A stretch of DNA of 15,755 bases from Pseudomonadota bacterium (lineage in GTDB: Bacteria; Pseudomonadota; Alphaproteobacteria; Parvibaculales; Parvibaculaceae), in contig JAJXZC010000289.1 in the NCBI GenBank assembly GCA_021780275.1, positions 1 to 15,755 of the forward strand, written 5' to 3'. The position numbers and the translations under genes were made by a program. The notes under the pieces were generated by a model. That model worked only from the letters and a program-made list of their open reading frames with translations, did not search any database and had not been told where the DNA came from. Shown here piece by piece: positions 1 through 6,793 of this stretch (position 1 is the stretch's first letter; each line of letters opens with the position of its first letter).

Positions 1-1413
1 CCGGAGCAACTGGCGGTCGAGGACGATAGCGCGGAGGCGGGCTACAGGCTTACGCGCGCGCAGGAAACGGAGCTGCCGCTTTCGGCAAAGCTCTCGTTCA
101 TCGACGGCGGGATGGAGTATCGGCAGGCGGCGGTGGAGGCGCGAAGGCTTGGCGTCTCGACGCAGCGCGTTTCGTCCGCCAGCTTGCCGATGGTGATGAC
201 GGCGGAGGATGCGCAGGGCGTTGCCGATATATGGCTTCAGAAAAGCTGGACCGAACGTGAAGTGGCGACGCTGAAGCTGCCGCCTTCGCTCCTCGCACTC
301 GATCCGGATGACGTGGTGGAACTGGCTCTGCCGTCACGCAGGGCGCGGTACCGGCTGACCGCGCTCACCGACGGCGAGCGCCGAGACGCGAGGGCGGTGG
401 CGAGTGAAGCGAGCCTTTACGGGCGGCTCGCCGCGCCGCGTCGAACGAGGGCTTCGGCACCGGCTGCGAGCTATGGTGTGCCGCTCGCCGTGTTTCTCGA
501 TCTGCCGATGCTGACTGGCGAGGAAGCGCCCTATGCGCCGCGCATTGCCGTGGCGGCCGACCCATGGCCAGGCGGCGTGGCGCTGTGGAAGAACGCGGGC
601 GCGGGCTTTGCGCTCGACCGGGTTATTTCACGTGAGGCGACGATAGGGCGGACGACGAGCGCGCTTGCGGCCGGTATCACGTCGCGCTGGGATTATTCGC
701 AGAAGCTGACCGTTGCGCTGGTTTCGGGCGCGCTTTCATCCGCGAGTGAAAGCGCGGTGCTTGGCGGCGCGAATGTCGCCGCGCTGGAAACGCCGGAAGG
801 CGACTGGGAGGTGATCCAGTTCCGCGAGGCGGCGCTCGTTGCCGCGGAGACTTACGAACTATCGGCGCTTCTGCGCGGACAGGCAGGGACCGAGGCGGCG
901 ATGCGGTCGCCTCTCGCGGCGGGCGCGCGCTTCGTGCTGATCGACGGTGCGGTGAGCGAGATCGGCTTCAACGACGGCGAGCGCGGCCTTGAGAGGATAT
1001 GGGCCTGGGGCCCGGCGTCGAAGCCCATCGACGATGCGAGCTATGCGACAGCGGCGCGCGTTTTTCAGGGTGTGGGGCTCCTGCCCTTGTCGCCGGTGCA
1101 TCTGCGTGCGGCGCGGGACGCGGGTGGCGATATCGCAATCGGCTGGGTTCGGCGGACGCGCATGGGTGGCGATGGCTGGGCGGGAACGGACGTGCCGCTT
1201 GGCGAGGAAGAGGAGCGCTACGCGCTCGATATTCTGAGTGGGGGAATTGTCATGCGGAGCTTCGACGTGACGAGTGCGGGGGCCAGCTACACGGCGGCGA
1301 TGCAGATCGCGGATTTCGGATCGACAACATTCACCACGCTTTCCATGCGCGTCGCTCAGGTGAGCCGCGCATTCGGGCGCGGGACGGCAAGAGAGGCGAC
1401 ACTACATGTCTGA
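1..1413 (+). CDS. GTA/phage tail host-specificity protein (gp15-like), 3' part
   Basis: The reading frame is open from base 1, so this is the carboxy-terminal 470 residues of a longer protein; the first internal Met is at 112. The last part carries features I associate with the carboxy-terminal region of the large tail-tip protein of alphaproteobacterial gene transfer agents (Rhodobacter capsulatus GTA gp15, Rcc01698-like). These are a segment with W-A-G-T-D-V-P-L-G-E followed by E-x-Y and D-I-L-x-G-G (about 1177-1248), then Y-T-A-A-M-Q-I-A-D-F-G (about 1291-1323) and a terminal R-V-A-Q-V-S-R-x-x-G-R-G stretch. The family forms the distal tail hub or baseplate that contacts the recipient cell. 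The N-terminal TIM-barrel-like part would lie upstream of the window. The next gene overlaps it by 8 bases. A prophage tail protein of the same family is the alternative. Confidence 0.82.
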   Translation, partial: PEQLAVEDDSAEAGYRLTRAQETELPLSAKLSFIDGGMEYRQAAVEARRLGVSTQRVSSASLPMVMTAEDAQGVADIWLQKSWTEREVATLKLPPSLLALDPDDVVELALPSRRARYRLTALTDGERRDARAVASEASLYGRLAAPRRTRASAPAASYGVPLAVFLDLPMLTGEEAPYAPRIAVAADPWPGGVALWKNAGAGFALDRVISREATIGRTTSALAAGITSRWDYSQKLTVALVSGALSSASESAVLGGANVAALETPEGDWEVIQFREAALVAAETYELSALLRGQAGTEAAMRSPLAAGARFVLIDGAVSEIGFNDGERGLERIWAWGPASKPIDDASYATAARVFQGVGLLPLSPVHLRAARDAGGDIAIGWVRRTRMGGDGWAGTDVPLGEEEERYALDILSGGIVMRSFDVTSAGASYTAAMQIADFGSTTFTTLSMRVAQVSRAFGRGTAREATLHV

Positions 1414-2122
1414 GACATTGCATCTGAAACTTCCCTACCTCGAAGCAGCGCAGGCGCAGAAGCATGTGACGGTGAATGAAGGGCTCCGCGCGCTCGATGC
1501 GTTGGTGCAGCTTTCGGTGAAGTCGCGCGCGCTGAATACGCCGCCATCCACGCCTGTGGAGGGCGATCGCTATATCGTTGCCGCAGCGCCGATCGGTACG
1601 TGGAGCGCGGCGGCAGGCGCGATCGCCGCTTTTGTCGATGGCGTGTGGCGTTTCTTTGCGCCGCAGACCGGATGGCGCGCCTTTGACGAAAACGCGGGCG
1701 AGTTCGTCTACTGGTCGGGAAGCGCATGGGCGCGTGAGCCTTCGGGCGTGAGCGTGGTAAGCGCGCATGGAGCCATGACGACGCTTGCGATCATCGAGGG
1801 CGATCACACGATCACGGCAGGGACCTATAACGACACTTCGTTCACGATCCCGGACAGGGCCATTGTTCTCGGCATCACGGGGCGCGTTCTCACCGCGATC
1901 GCGGGAGCGACCTCCTGGAACCTCGGCGTCGCGGCGGATGCATCGCGCTATGGGAACGGGATCGGTGTAGCGGCGGGGTCCACGGTCATCGGCCCGTCCG
2001 GCACGCCGGTGACTTATTGGGGGGCGACGGCCGTGCGTGTCTCGTCTGTAGGGGGAAGTTTCACGGGCGGGAAGGTGCGGCTGGCCGTGCATTACCTGGC
2101 GCTGACGGGGGTGGGGGCATGA
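1406..2122 (+). CDS. DUF2793 domain protein, GTA/phage tail-associated
   Basis: A 238-residue protein whose first 110 residues match the DUF2793 pattern I know: L-P-Y-L-E-A-A-Q-A-Q-K-H-V-T-V-N-E at 9-25, A-L-D-A-L-V-Q-L at 29-36, then a G-D-R-Y-I-V strand (53-58) and repeated aromatic/Gly strands with W-x-F-F-x-P-x-x-G-W (81-90). The remaining 120 residues are Gly/Thr/Ser-rich and look beta-stranded, ending in K-V-R-L-A-V-H-Y-L-A-L, as in receptor-binding or fibre tips. No signal peptide or membrane segment is seen. The ATG lies inside the end of the preceding tail gene, with an AGAGAGG-type ribosome site just upstream, so the two are translationally linked. Such genes often follow gp15 in alphaproteobacterial GTA clusters. 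The likely role is an accessory tail or adhesion component; the function of the domain itself is not known to me. Confidence 0.82.
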   Translation: MSETLHLKLPYLEAAQAQKHVTVNEGLRALDALVQLSVKSRALNTPPSTPVEGDRYIVAAAPIGTWSAAAGAIAAFVDGVWRFFAPQTGWRAFDENAGEFVYWSGSAWAREPSGVSVVSAHGAMTTLAIIEGDHTITAGTYNDTSFTIPDRAIVLGITGRVLTAIAGATSWNLGVAADASRYGNGIGVAAGSTVIGPSGTPVTYWGATAVRVSSVGGSFTGGKVRLAVHYLALTGVGA

Positions 2123-2226
2123 CACGAAAATGATCGATGCGGGGTCGGGCAATTCCGCCGCGGCATTGAGGGGTGACGGCCTGCACCCGAACCCCTATAA
2201 AGGGCGGGCGCGACCGGGGGAGCCGC

Positions 2227-2245
2227 GTGAAGTCCTTTGCTTCAC
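2227..2245 (+). promoter_or_regulatory. Small stem-loop upstream of the 70-aa protein
   Basis: GTGAAG (2227-2232) and CTTCAC (2240-2245) form a perfect 6-bp stem with a 7-base loop, followed by TTTGTTTC. It lies 22 bases before the ATG at 2268. It could be a weak terminator of the upstream tail genes or a leader structure of the next gene. The stem is short, so the call is tentative. Confidence 0.3.
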
Positions 2246-2267
2246 TTTGTTTCGATGAAGGGGTTTC

Positions 2268-2480
2268 ATGGCACGGCCTCGCCTGTTCTCATCGCGCAGG
2301 ATGTTTTCCTCGCGCCGGATGATCTTCTCGGACGTCCGTCCGAGGCGTCCTTTCCTTCGCACCCTGGGATTCGCGCTTGCCGCCGCGCTCATTTTCGCGG
2401 CGGGCGTCTATACCGGTCAGAACTTTCCTCACATCCTCGGTTCACGGCAGCCGGCGCCGGTTGCCGCAGCGGAATTCTGA
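2268..2480 (+). CDS. Small single-pass membrane protein, 70 aa
   Basis: I do not recognise a family. The ATG at 2268 follows an AAGGGG ribosome site (2258-2263) at normal spacing. Residues 1-31 are strongly basic (about ten Arg) and include an exact tandem hexapeptide, FSSRRM at 7-12 and again at 13-18. Residues about 33-49 (LGFALAAALIFAAGVYTG) form one hydrophobic helix. By the positive-inside rule the Arg-rich tail should be cytoplasmic and the Pro/Ala-rich C-terminus (50-70) periplasmic. It lies alone between the tail genes and the dehydrogenase gene. A longer frame in another register overlaps it, but that frame belongs to the downstream dehydrogenase, which has its own start at 2597. The ribosome site and the membrane helix support it as real. 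Confidence 0.6.
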   Translation: MARPRLFSSRRMFSSRRMIFSDVRPRRPFLRTLGFALAAALIFAAGVYTGQNFPHILGSRQPAPVAAAEF

Positions 2481-2596
2481 TTTTTCAGGGCGCTTGTCGC
2501 CTGCATCCGCATCGGCCCTTGCCGCTCGGCCCTCTTCACGCCAAATATGGCTGCCAACAACGCCGCCAGACATCCGGCGGCAGACGGGGGAGGCAC

Positions 2597-3400
2597 ATGG
2601 ATCTTCAACTCGCAGGCAAGACGGCGCTCGTCACCGGCTCTAACCGGGGAACGGGGCGGGTCATTGCCGAGCGCCTTGCGGCTGAAGGCGCGCGTGTCGT
2701 TGTGCATGGCTTTGGCGAGGGTGATGCGGCTGCAGCCGTGGCCGAGATCCGCGCTGCGGGCTTCGAGGCCTTTGGCGTTGCGGGCGACATCACGACGGAC
2801 GAGGGCGCGAAGGCCGCCTGCGACGCGGCGGCCGCCGCTGTCGGGCCCATCGATATTCTGATCAACAATTATGGCATTGCCGAAGCGGGCTCCTGGTCGC
2901 GGTCGGAAACGCCGGACTGGATCGACGCCTATGAGAAGAATGTGCTCTCCGCGGTGCGGATGACGCGTCTTTGCGTGCCAGCGATGAAGGAGCGGCATTG
3001 GGGCCGCGTCATCATGCTCGGTACGATCGGGTCGACTGAGCCTGCCGCGCGCATGCCTCATTATTATGCGGCCAAAGGTGCGCTCGCGACGATGACCGTG
3101 AGCCTTGCGAAGGAGCTGGCGGGCACGGGCATCACCGTCAACATCGTCAGCCCCGGCCTCATCCGCACGAAGGAAGTGGAAGAACGCTTTCTCGCGCAGG
3201 GCTATGAGAAGGGCTGGGGCACGACATGGGAAGAGGTGGAGCCCCATGTGCTCAAGGTTTTCATGAACAACCTGACGGGCCATGTGACGACGACGGCGGA
3301 AGTGGCCGATCTCGTCGCCTTCGTTGCAAGCCCCCGCGCGGGTGCTCTGATGGCGCTCAATCTGCGGATAGACGGCGGTACCACCGCGATCGTGACATAA
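2597..3400 (+). CDS. Short-chain dehydrogenase/reductase (SDR), classical type
   Basis: A 267-residue NAD(P)(H)-dependent oxidoreductase of normal classical-SDR length. The cofactor glycine motif is T-G-S-N-R-G-T-G (13-20), Asp64 fits the adenine-ring contact, and N-N-Y-G (90-93) stands where N-N-A-G is usual. Asn115 and Y-Y-A-A-K (Tyr156, Lys160) complete the active site. The position normally held by the catalytic Ser, 13 residues before the Tyr, is Thr143; Ser146 is nearby. The C-terminus R-I-D-G-G (257-261) is typical. The frame stays open upstream to about 2237, but ATG 2597 has a near-ideal GGGGGAGG site (2586-2593) and begins the canonical fold, so I chose it. It sits 12 bases before the acyl-CoA dehydrogenase gene, probably in the same operon, suggesting a hydroxyacyl or alcohol substrate on a fatty-acid or alicyclic pathway. 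The substrate cannot be read from sequence. Confidence 0.9.
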   Translation: MDLQLAGKTALVTGSNRGTGRVIAERLAAEGARVVVHGFGEGDAAAAVAEIRAAGFEAFGVAGDITTDEGAKAACDAAAAAVGPIDILINNYGIAEAGSWSRSETPDWIDAYEKNVLSAVRMTRLCVPAMKERHWGRVIMLGTIGSTEPAARMPHYYAAKGALATMTVSLAKELAGTGITVNIVSPGLIRTKEVEERFLAQGYEKGWGTTWEEVEPHVLKVFMNNLTGHVTTTAEVADLVAFVASPRAGALMALNLRIDGGTTAIVT

Positions 3401-3412
3401 GAGAAAAAGAGA

Positions 3413-4555
3413 ATGCAGACATTCCGTTTCGATCTTTGCGAACTGCCGGAGGAGACCAAGGGGCTCCGGCAGGAAGTGCGCGATTTCCTTGCTGTGGAGC
3501 TCAAGCACATTCCGGCCGTGACGCGGGCGCAGACCTGGTCCGGCTCCGATCCAGAATTCAGCCGCAAGATGGGCGCGAAGGGCTGGATCGGCATGCGCTG
3601 GCCGAAACAATATGGCGGGCATGAGCGCTCGGCCTTCGACCGTTATGTGGTTCTGGAGGAAATGCTCGCGGCGGGGGCGCCAGTGGGCGCTCACTGGATC
3701 GGCGACCGGCAGTCGGGACCGCTGCTTCTCAATTTTGGAACGGAAGAGCAGCGCCAGCTCATTCTGCCGAAGGTCGCGCGCGGCGAATGCTATTTCTGCA
3801 TCGGCATGTCCGAACCGGATTCGGGCTCCGATCTTGCAGCGACGCGGACCAAGGCCGAGAAGGTCGATGGCGGTTACAGGGTCAACGGCACGAAGCTCTG
3901 GACCTCAGGCGCACATCACGCGCATTACATGATCGCGCTCTTCCGCACGAGCCCGGACAAGCACGCGGGGCTGACGCAGTTTCTCGTCGATCTCAAGAAT
4001 ACGGATGGCATCACCATCCGCCCGATCAAGGACCTTGCCGGCAACGCGCATTTCAACGAAGTCGTGTTTCAGGACGCCTTTGTGCCGGACAGCATGCTTG
4101 TGGGCAGCGAAGGTTCAGGCTGGGCGCAGGTGGGAGCGGAACTCGCCTTCGAGAGGTCGGGACCGGAGCGTTATCTTTCGAGCTTCCTGCTGATGGTCGA
4201 AATGATCCGTGAGCTGCAGAAGCGCGGCGGCGCGGAAGGTGCGCGCGAGATCGGCCGCCTGGTCGCGCATCTTGTCACGCTGCGCCAGATGTCGCTCTCG
4301 GTTGCGGGCATGCTCGACAAGGGCGAGAATCCAGCGCTTGAAGCATCGGTGGTGAAGGATCTCGGCGCGGTGTTCGAGCAGGACATGCCGGTAAAGGCAC
4401 ATGAGCTGCTTGGTATCGCCCCGACGGTCGGCGCCGGCAGCGATCTCGAACAGGTGCTTGGGTACCTGACGCAGACCGTGCCTTCTTTCTCGCTGCGCGG
4501 CGGGACGCGCGAAATCCTGCGCGGCATCATCGCCCGCGGGCTCGGACTTCGCTGA
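3413..4555 (+). CDS. Acyl-CoA dehydrogenase family protein, subunit with SE-GSD motif
   Basis: A 380-residue flavoprotein subunit that would introduce an alpha,beta double bond into an acyl-CoA. The acyl-CoA dehydrogenase signature G-M-S-E-P-D-S-G-S-D-L-A-A is at 131-143, followed by the middle beta-domain (V-N-G-T-K-L-W-T-S-G, 157-166). Glu247 in E-L-A-F-E-R-S-G aligns with the base position used in isovaleryl- and long-chain-type enzymes. In the C-terminal R-G-G-T-R-E-I-L-R (362-370), Gly replaces the medium-chain-type Glu. I do not find the family's R-x-Q-F-G-x-P-I or Q-x-x-G-G-x-G-F flavin-contact motifs. They occur instead in the next gene, so the two products probably form one heteromeric enzyme. 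The start is ATG 3413 behind AAAAAGAGA. The next gene begins 10 bases after the stop. Confidence 0.9.
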   Translation: MQTFRFDLCELPEETKGLRQEVRDFLAVELKHIPAVTRAQTWSGSDPEFSRKMGAKGWIGMRWPKQYGGHERSAFDRYVVLEEMLAAGAPVGAHWIGDRQSGPLLLNFGTEEQRQLILPKVARGECYFCIGMSEPDSGSDLAATRTKAEKVDGGYRVNGTKLWTSGAHHAHYMIALFRTSPDKHAGLTQFLVDLKNTDGITIRPIKDLAGNAHFNEVVFQDAFVPDSMLVGSEGSGWAQVGAELAFERSGPERYLSSFLLMVEMIRELQKRGGAEGAREIGRLVAHLVTLRQMSLSVAGMLDKGENPALEASVVKDLGAVFEQDMPVKAHELLGIAPTVGAGSDLEQVLGYLTQTVPSFSLRGGTREILRGIIARGLGLR

Positions 4556-4565
4556 GGAGAGCGCC

Positions 4566-5603
4566 ATGAACGAATTGCAGACGATCCTCTCCGACAGCAT
4601 TGCGAAGCTTCTCGGCGATCATGTGAACAAGGACGTCATCCAGAGGGCGGAGGAGGGCCAGTGGCCAGCCGAGCTCTGGGAGGCGCTGGTTCAGAACGGC
4701 ATGACGCGCATTCTGGTGCCCGAGGCGCAGGAAGGCGCGGGCGCAAACTGGGAGGATGCGCATGTGGTGTTGAAGGCGGCGGGCGAGCATTCCACACCCG
4801 CGCCATTGGCTGAAGCAATACTGGCGGGCTTCATTCTGGGCCGCGCGGGCATTGCGATGCCTGAAGGCGTCGTTACCGTGATGGAAGGCGATTTCAAGCT
4901 CGAAAGCGGAAGACTTTCGGGCGTTGCGAAGGCCGTGCCATGGGGACGGAACGCGACACATGCGGTGACCGTCGTTGAAAGCGGTTGGGGCGTCGAGACT
5001 GTGCTTGCGCCGCTTCAATATGCCCGGATCGACAAGGACCAGAATGTCGCGCGCGAGCCGCGCGATACGCTGACCTTCGATCATGTCGTGGTCGATACGG
5101 CCTGGGCGGGACTGCCCGGCAATGCGGTGAAGCTCTATGGCGCGTTGACGCGCTCGATCCAGATGGCGGGCGCGCTCGATTACCTCACGCGGGCGTCGGT
5201 GCAATATGCCAATGAGCGGACACAGTTCGGAAAGCCCATCGGGAAGTTCCAGGCGATCCAGCAGCAGCTCGCTGTGCTGTCGACGCAATCGGCGGCGGTG
5301 GGCATCGCGGCGGCCCATGCGGCGGCGCGCGCTGACAAGGTAAGCTCCGGCGACGCGGCCGCTTTCGAAATCGCTGTGGCGAAAGTGCGTGCCGACGACG
5401 CATCGAGCGCCGCGACCTCCATCGCGCATCAGGTGCATGGCGCGATCGGCTTTACTTATGAGCACGGGCTCCACTTTGCGACGCGGCGGCTCTGGTCGTG
5501 GCGGGCGGAGTTCGGCTCCGGCGCCGATTGGGCCGATTGGCTCGGCCGCGAGACGATTACGCGGGGTGCGGACAAATTGTGGCCCTATGTGACGGGCCGG
5601 TGA
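4566..5603 (+). CDS. Acyl-CoA dehydrogenase-like partner subunit lacking the SE-GSD motif
   Basis: A 345-residue protein, shorter than the usual ~380. The N-terminal helical domain is present (1-100). The middle domain is abbreviated (about 101-185) and lacks the S-E-x-x-x-G-S-D substrate/flavin signature. The C-terminal helical domain is well kept: R-T-Q-F-G-K-P-I-G-K-F-Q-A-I-Q (218-232) and Q-V-H-G-A-I-G-F-T-Y-E-H (289-300), motifs that contact FAD across the subunit interface in this family. These are the motifs missing from the preceding gene, as in alpha2-beta2 enzymes such as ChsE1-ChsE2. A GAGGAGA ribosome site overlaps the upstream stop codon, which implies coupled translation. Alone it is unlikely to be catalytic. 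I infer obligate pairing with the 3413-4555 product; the acyl substrate is unknown. Confidence 0.88.
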   Translation: MNELQTILSDSIAKLLGDHVNKDVIQRAEEGQWPAELWEALVQNGMTRILVPEAQEGAGANWEDAHVVLKAAGEHSTPAPLAEAILAGFILGRAGIAMPEGVVTVMEGDFKLESGRLSGVAKAVPWGRNATHAVTVVESGWGVETVLAPLQYARIDKDQNVAREPRDTLTFDHVVVDTAWAGLPGNAVKLYGALTRSIQMAGALDYLTRASVQYANERTQFGKPIGKFQAIQQQLAVLSTQSAAVGIAAAHAAARADKVSSGDAAAFEIAVAKVRADDASSAATSIAHQVHGAIGFTYEHGLHFATRRLWSWRAEFGSGADWADWLGRETITRGADKLWPYVTGR

Positions 5604-5638
5604 GATTGAAACGATAAGGGTGCTGCTCTCCGCATCCT

Positions 5639-5669
5639 GTCATCCCGCCCCCGGGACGACCGGGGTGAC
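5639..5669. repeat. Imperfect inverted repeat, possible REP-like element
   Basis: GTCATCCCG (5639-5647) pairs with CGGGGTGAC (5661-5669), 9 bp with one G-T wobble. The 13-base loop is itself GC-rich (CCCCCGGG). The form resembles the short dispersed GTCATCCC palindromes found in many alphaproteobacterial intergenic regions. It separates the acyl-CoA dehydrogenase pair from the nitroreductase gene. It could also act as a processing or stabilising hairpin in an operon transcript; no T-run follows, so it is not a standard terminator. Confidence 0.45.
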
Positions 5670-5694
5670 GGCATTTGTAATTGGGAGACCTACA

Positions 5695-6366
5695 GTGGAC
5701 CTACTCGAAGCCCTCAAGACGCGCATTTCCTGCCGCGCCTTTCTCGACAAGCCGGTGCCGGAAGCGACGGTGCGCGCCATTCTCGACGGCGCGAAATGGG
5801 CGCCTTCGGGCGGCAATCTGCAGCCCTGGCACGTCTATGTCGTCGCCAATCAGCGATTGAAGGACTTCCTCGCATTGATCGCCGAGAAGCAGAAGACGAC
5901 GCCTTTCGGCGAGGGGTCGGAATACCACATCTATCCCAAGGATCTGAAGGAGCCCTACAAGGCGCGGCGCTTCAAATGCGGCGAGGACATGTATGCGACG
6001 ATCGGCGTCGCGCGGGAGGACAAGGCGGGCCGGCTCCAGCAGTTCGCACGCAACTTCCAGTTCTTCGACGCGCCGGTGGCGCTCTTCTTTGCTATCGACC
6101 GGCAAATGGGGATCGACCAATGGGCCGATCTCGGCATGTTTGTGCAGTCGGTCATGCTGATGGCTCGTGAGCACGGACTCCATACCTGCCCGCAGGAAGC
6201 CTGGGCGATCTGGCCGAAGACAATCGGGGAGTTTCTCGACATGCCGTCGGAGCTTATGCTCTTCTGCGGCATGGGGCTTGGCTACATGGACGAGTCCGCG
6301 CCAATCAACGGGCTGCGGACCGACCGGGCCCCGATGGAGGAATGGGCGAGCTTCTCGGGGTTCTGA
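5695..6366 (+). CDS. Nitroreductase-family FMN oxidoreductase
   Basis: A 223-residue FMN-dependent oxidoreductase of the nitroreductase superfamily. The family entry is R-I-S-C-R-A-F (10-16) with Ser12 and Arg14 in the usual FMN-phosphate positions, then W-A-P-S-G-G-N-L-Q-P-W (35-45). The C-terminal G-L-G-Y-M-D-E-S-A-P-I-N (194-205) with Arg208 and Arg211 is typical. The protein is soluble and probably dimeric. I chose GTG 5695: GGGAGA (5683-5688) lies seven bases upstream and homology starts at once, whereas an earlier GTG at 5620 would add a non-homologous stretch running through the inverted repeat. The family reduces nitro groups, quinones, enones or halogenated rings, so the natural substrate cannot be named. 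It follows the dehydrogenase genes by 91 bases and may share their transcript. Confidence 0.85.
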   Translation: MDLLEALKTRISCRAFLDKPVPEATVRAILDGAKWAPSGGNLQPWHVYVVANQRLKDFLALIAEKQKTTPFGEGSEYHIYPKDLKEPYKARRFKCGEDMYATIGVAREDKAGRLQQFARNFQFFDAPVALFFAIDRQMGIDQWADLGMFVQSVMLMAREHGLHTCPQEAWAIWPKTIGEFLDMPSELMLFCGMGLGYMDESAPINGLRTDRAPMEEWASFSGF

Positions 6367-6415
6367 GGCGCGTTCATTCATCGAAGGTTCAGTCTGAAAG
6401 GCCTAGAACCGGGGC

Positions 6416-6790
6416 ATGATGAGGACGCAGACATATATGGCGCTTGCGCTCGCTGCCTTCCTCGCCCTGCCGGGCGGGGAGGCGGCTGCCGCGCCCTGGC
6501 GCCATGACCACCGCTCCATGATCGGCCGGCCGATCGAGCGGACCGAGATGCGCTCCGACCAGAACGACGCCCGGGAGGGTGTCCGCACCGGTCGCATCCA
6601 GCCGCTCGGCAAGGTGCTCAGAAATGTCCACGCCCGCTATCCGGGGCAGCTTCTCGACGCGCAGCTTGTGGACGCGGACGGCCGTCCGGTCTATCTCATC
6701 AAGCTGATGACGCCGGACGGCAATGTGGGCATTGTTTCGGCGGATGCCGCCACTGGCGACATAATCGATTACCGCCAGGGAGGGCGCTGA
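6416..6790 (+). CDS. Periplasmic PepSY-domain protein, FeuN-like position
   Basis: A 124-residue exported protein. Residues 1-26 form a signal peptide (M-M-R-T-Q start, then the hydrophobic Y-M-A-L-A-L-A-A-F-L-A-L-P stretch and an A-A-A-A cleavage zone). Residues about 59-120 show a PepSY-like repeat: a helix with V-L-R-N-V-H-A-R-Y-P-G, then D-A-Q-L-V, P-V-Y-L-I-K-L and G-N-V-G-I-V-S-A-D-A-A-T-G-D-I-I-D. The stop is 3 bases before the response-regulator start, so it is the first gene of a three-gene signalling operon. In Sinorhizobium the small periplasmic FeuN is encoded just before feuPQ and restrains the kinase FeuQ; I infer the same job here. Two ATGs (6416, 6419) compete, and the ribosome site (GGGG) is weak. 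Confidence 0.75.
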   Translation: MMRTQTYMALALAAFLALPGGEAAAAPWRHDHRSMIGRPIERTEMRSDQNDAREGVRTGRIQPLGKVLRNVHARYPGQLLDAQLVDADGRPVYLIKLMTPDGNVGIVSADAATGDIIDYRQGGR

Positions 6791-6793
6791 GGC

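Noticed and set aside
2166..2201. TTGAGG (2166) and TATAAA (2196) as a promoter for the 70-aa protein.
   Set aside because: The spacer is 24 bases, well outside the usual 16-18, so the pair is not supported.
2429..3694. A long minus-strand frame (421 codons) opposite the SDR and acyl-CoA dehydrogenase genes.
   Set aside because: It is rich in Arg/His, lacks motifs, and lies opposite well-identified genes. It is a typical high-GC shadow frame.
4527..5474. A 315-codon minus-strand frame opposite the second acyl-CoA dehydrogenase-like gene.
   Set aside because: It has shadow-frame composition and no family motif; the plus-strand gene is clear.
6372..6391. GTTCA repeated at 6372 and 6387 upstream of the PepSY gene, as a possible PhoP/FeuP-type direct-repeat operator.
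   Set aside because: Five-base repeats 15 bases apart are too weak without a known consensus match, so it is not claimed as a site.
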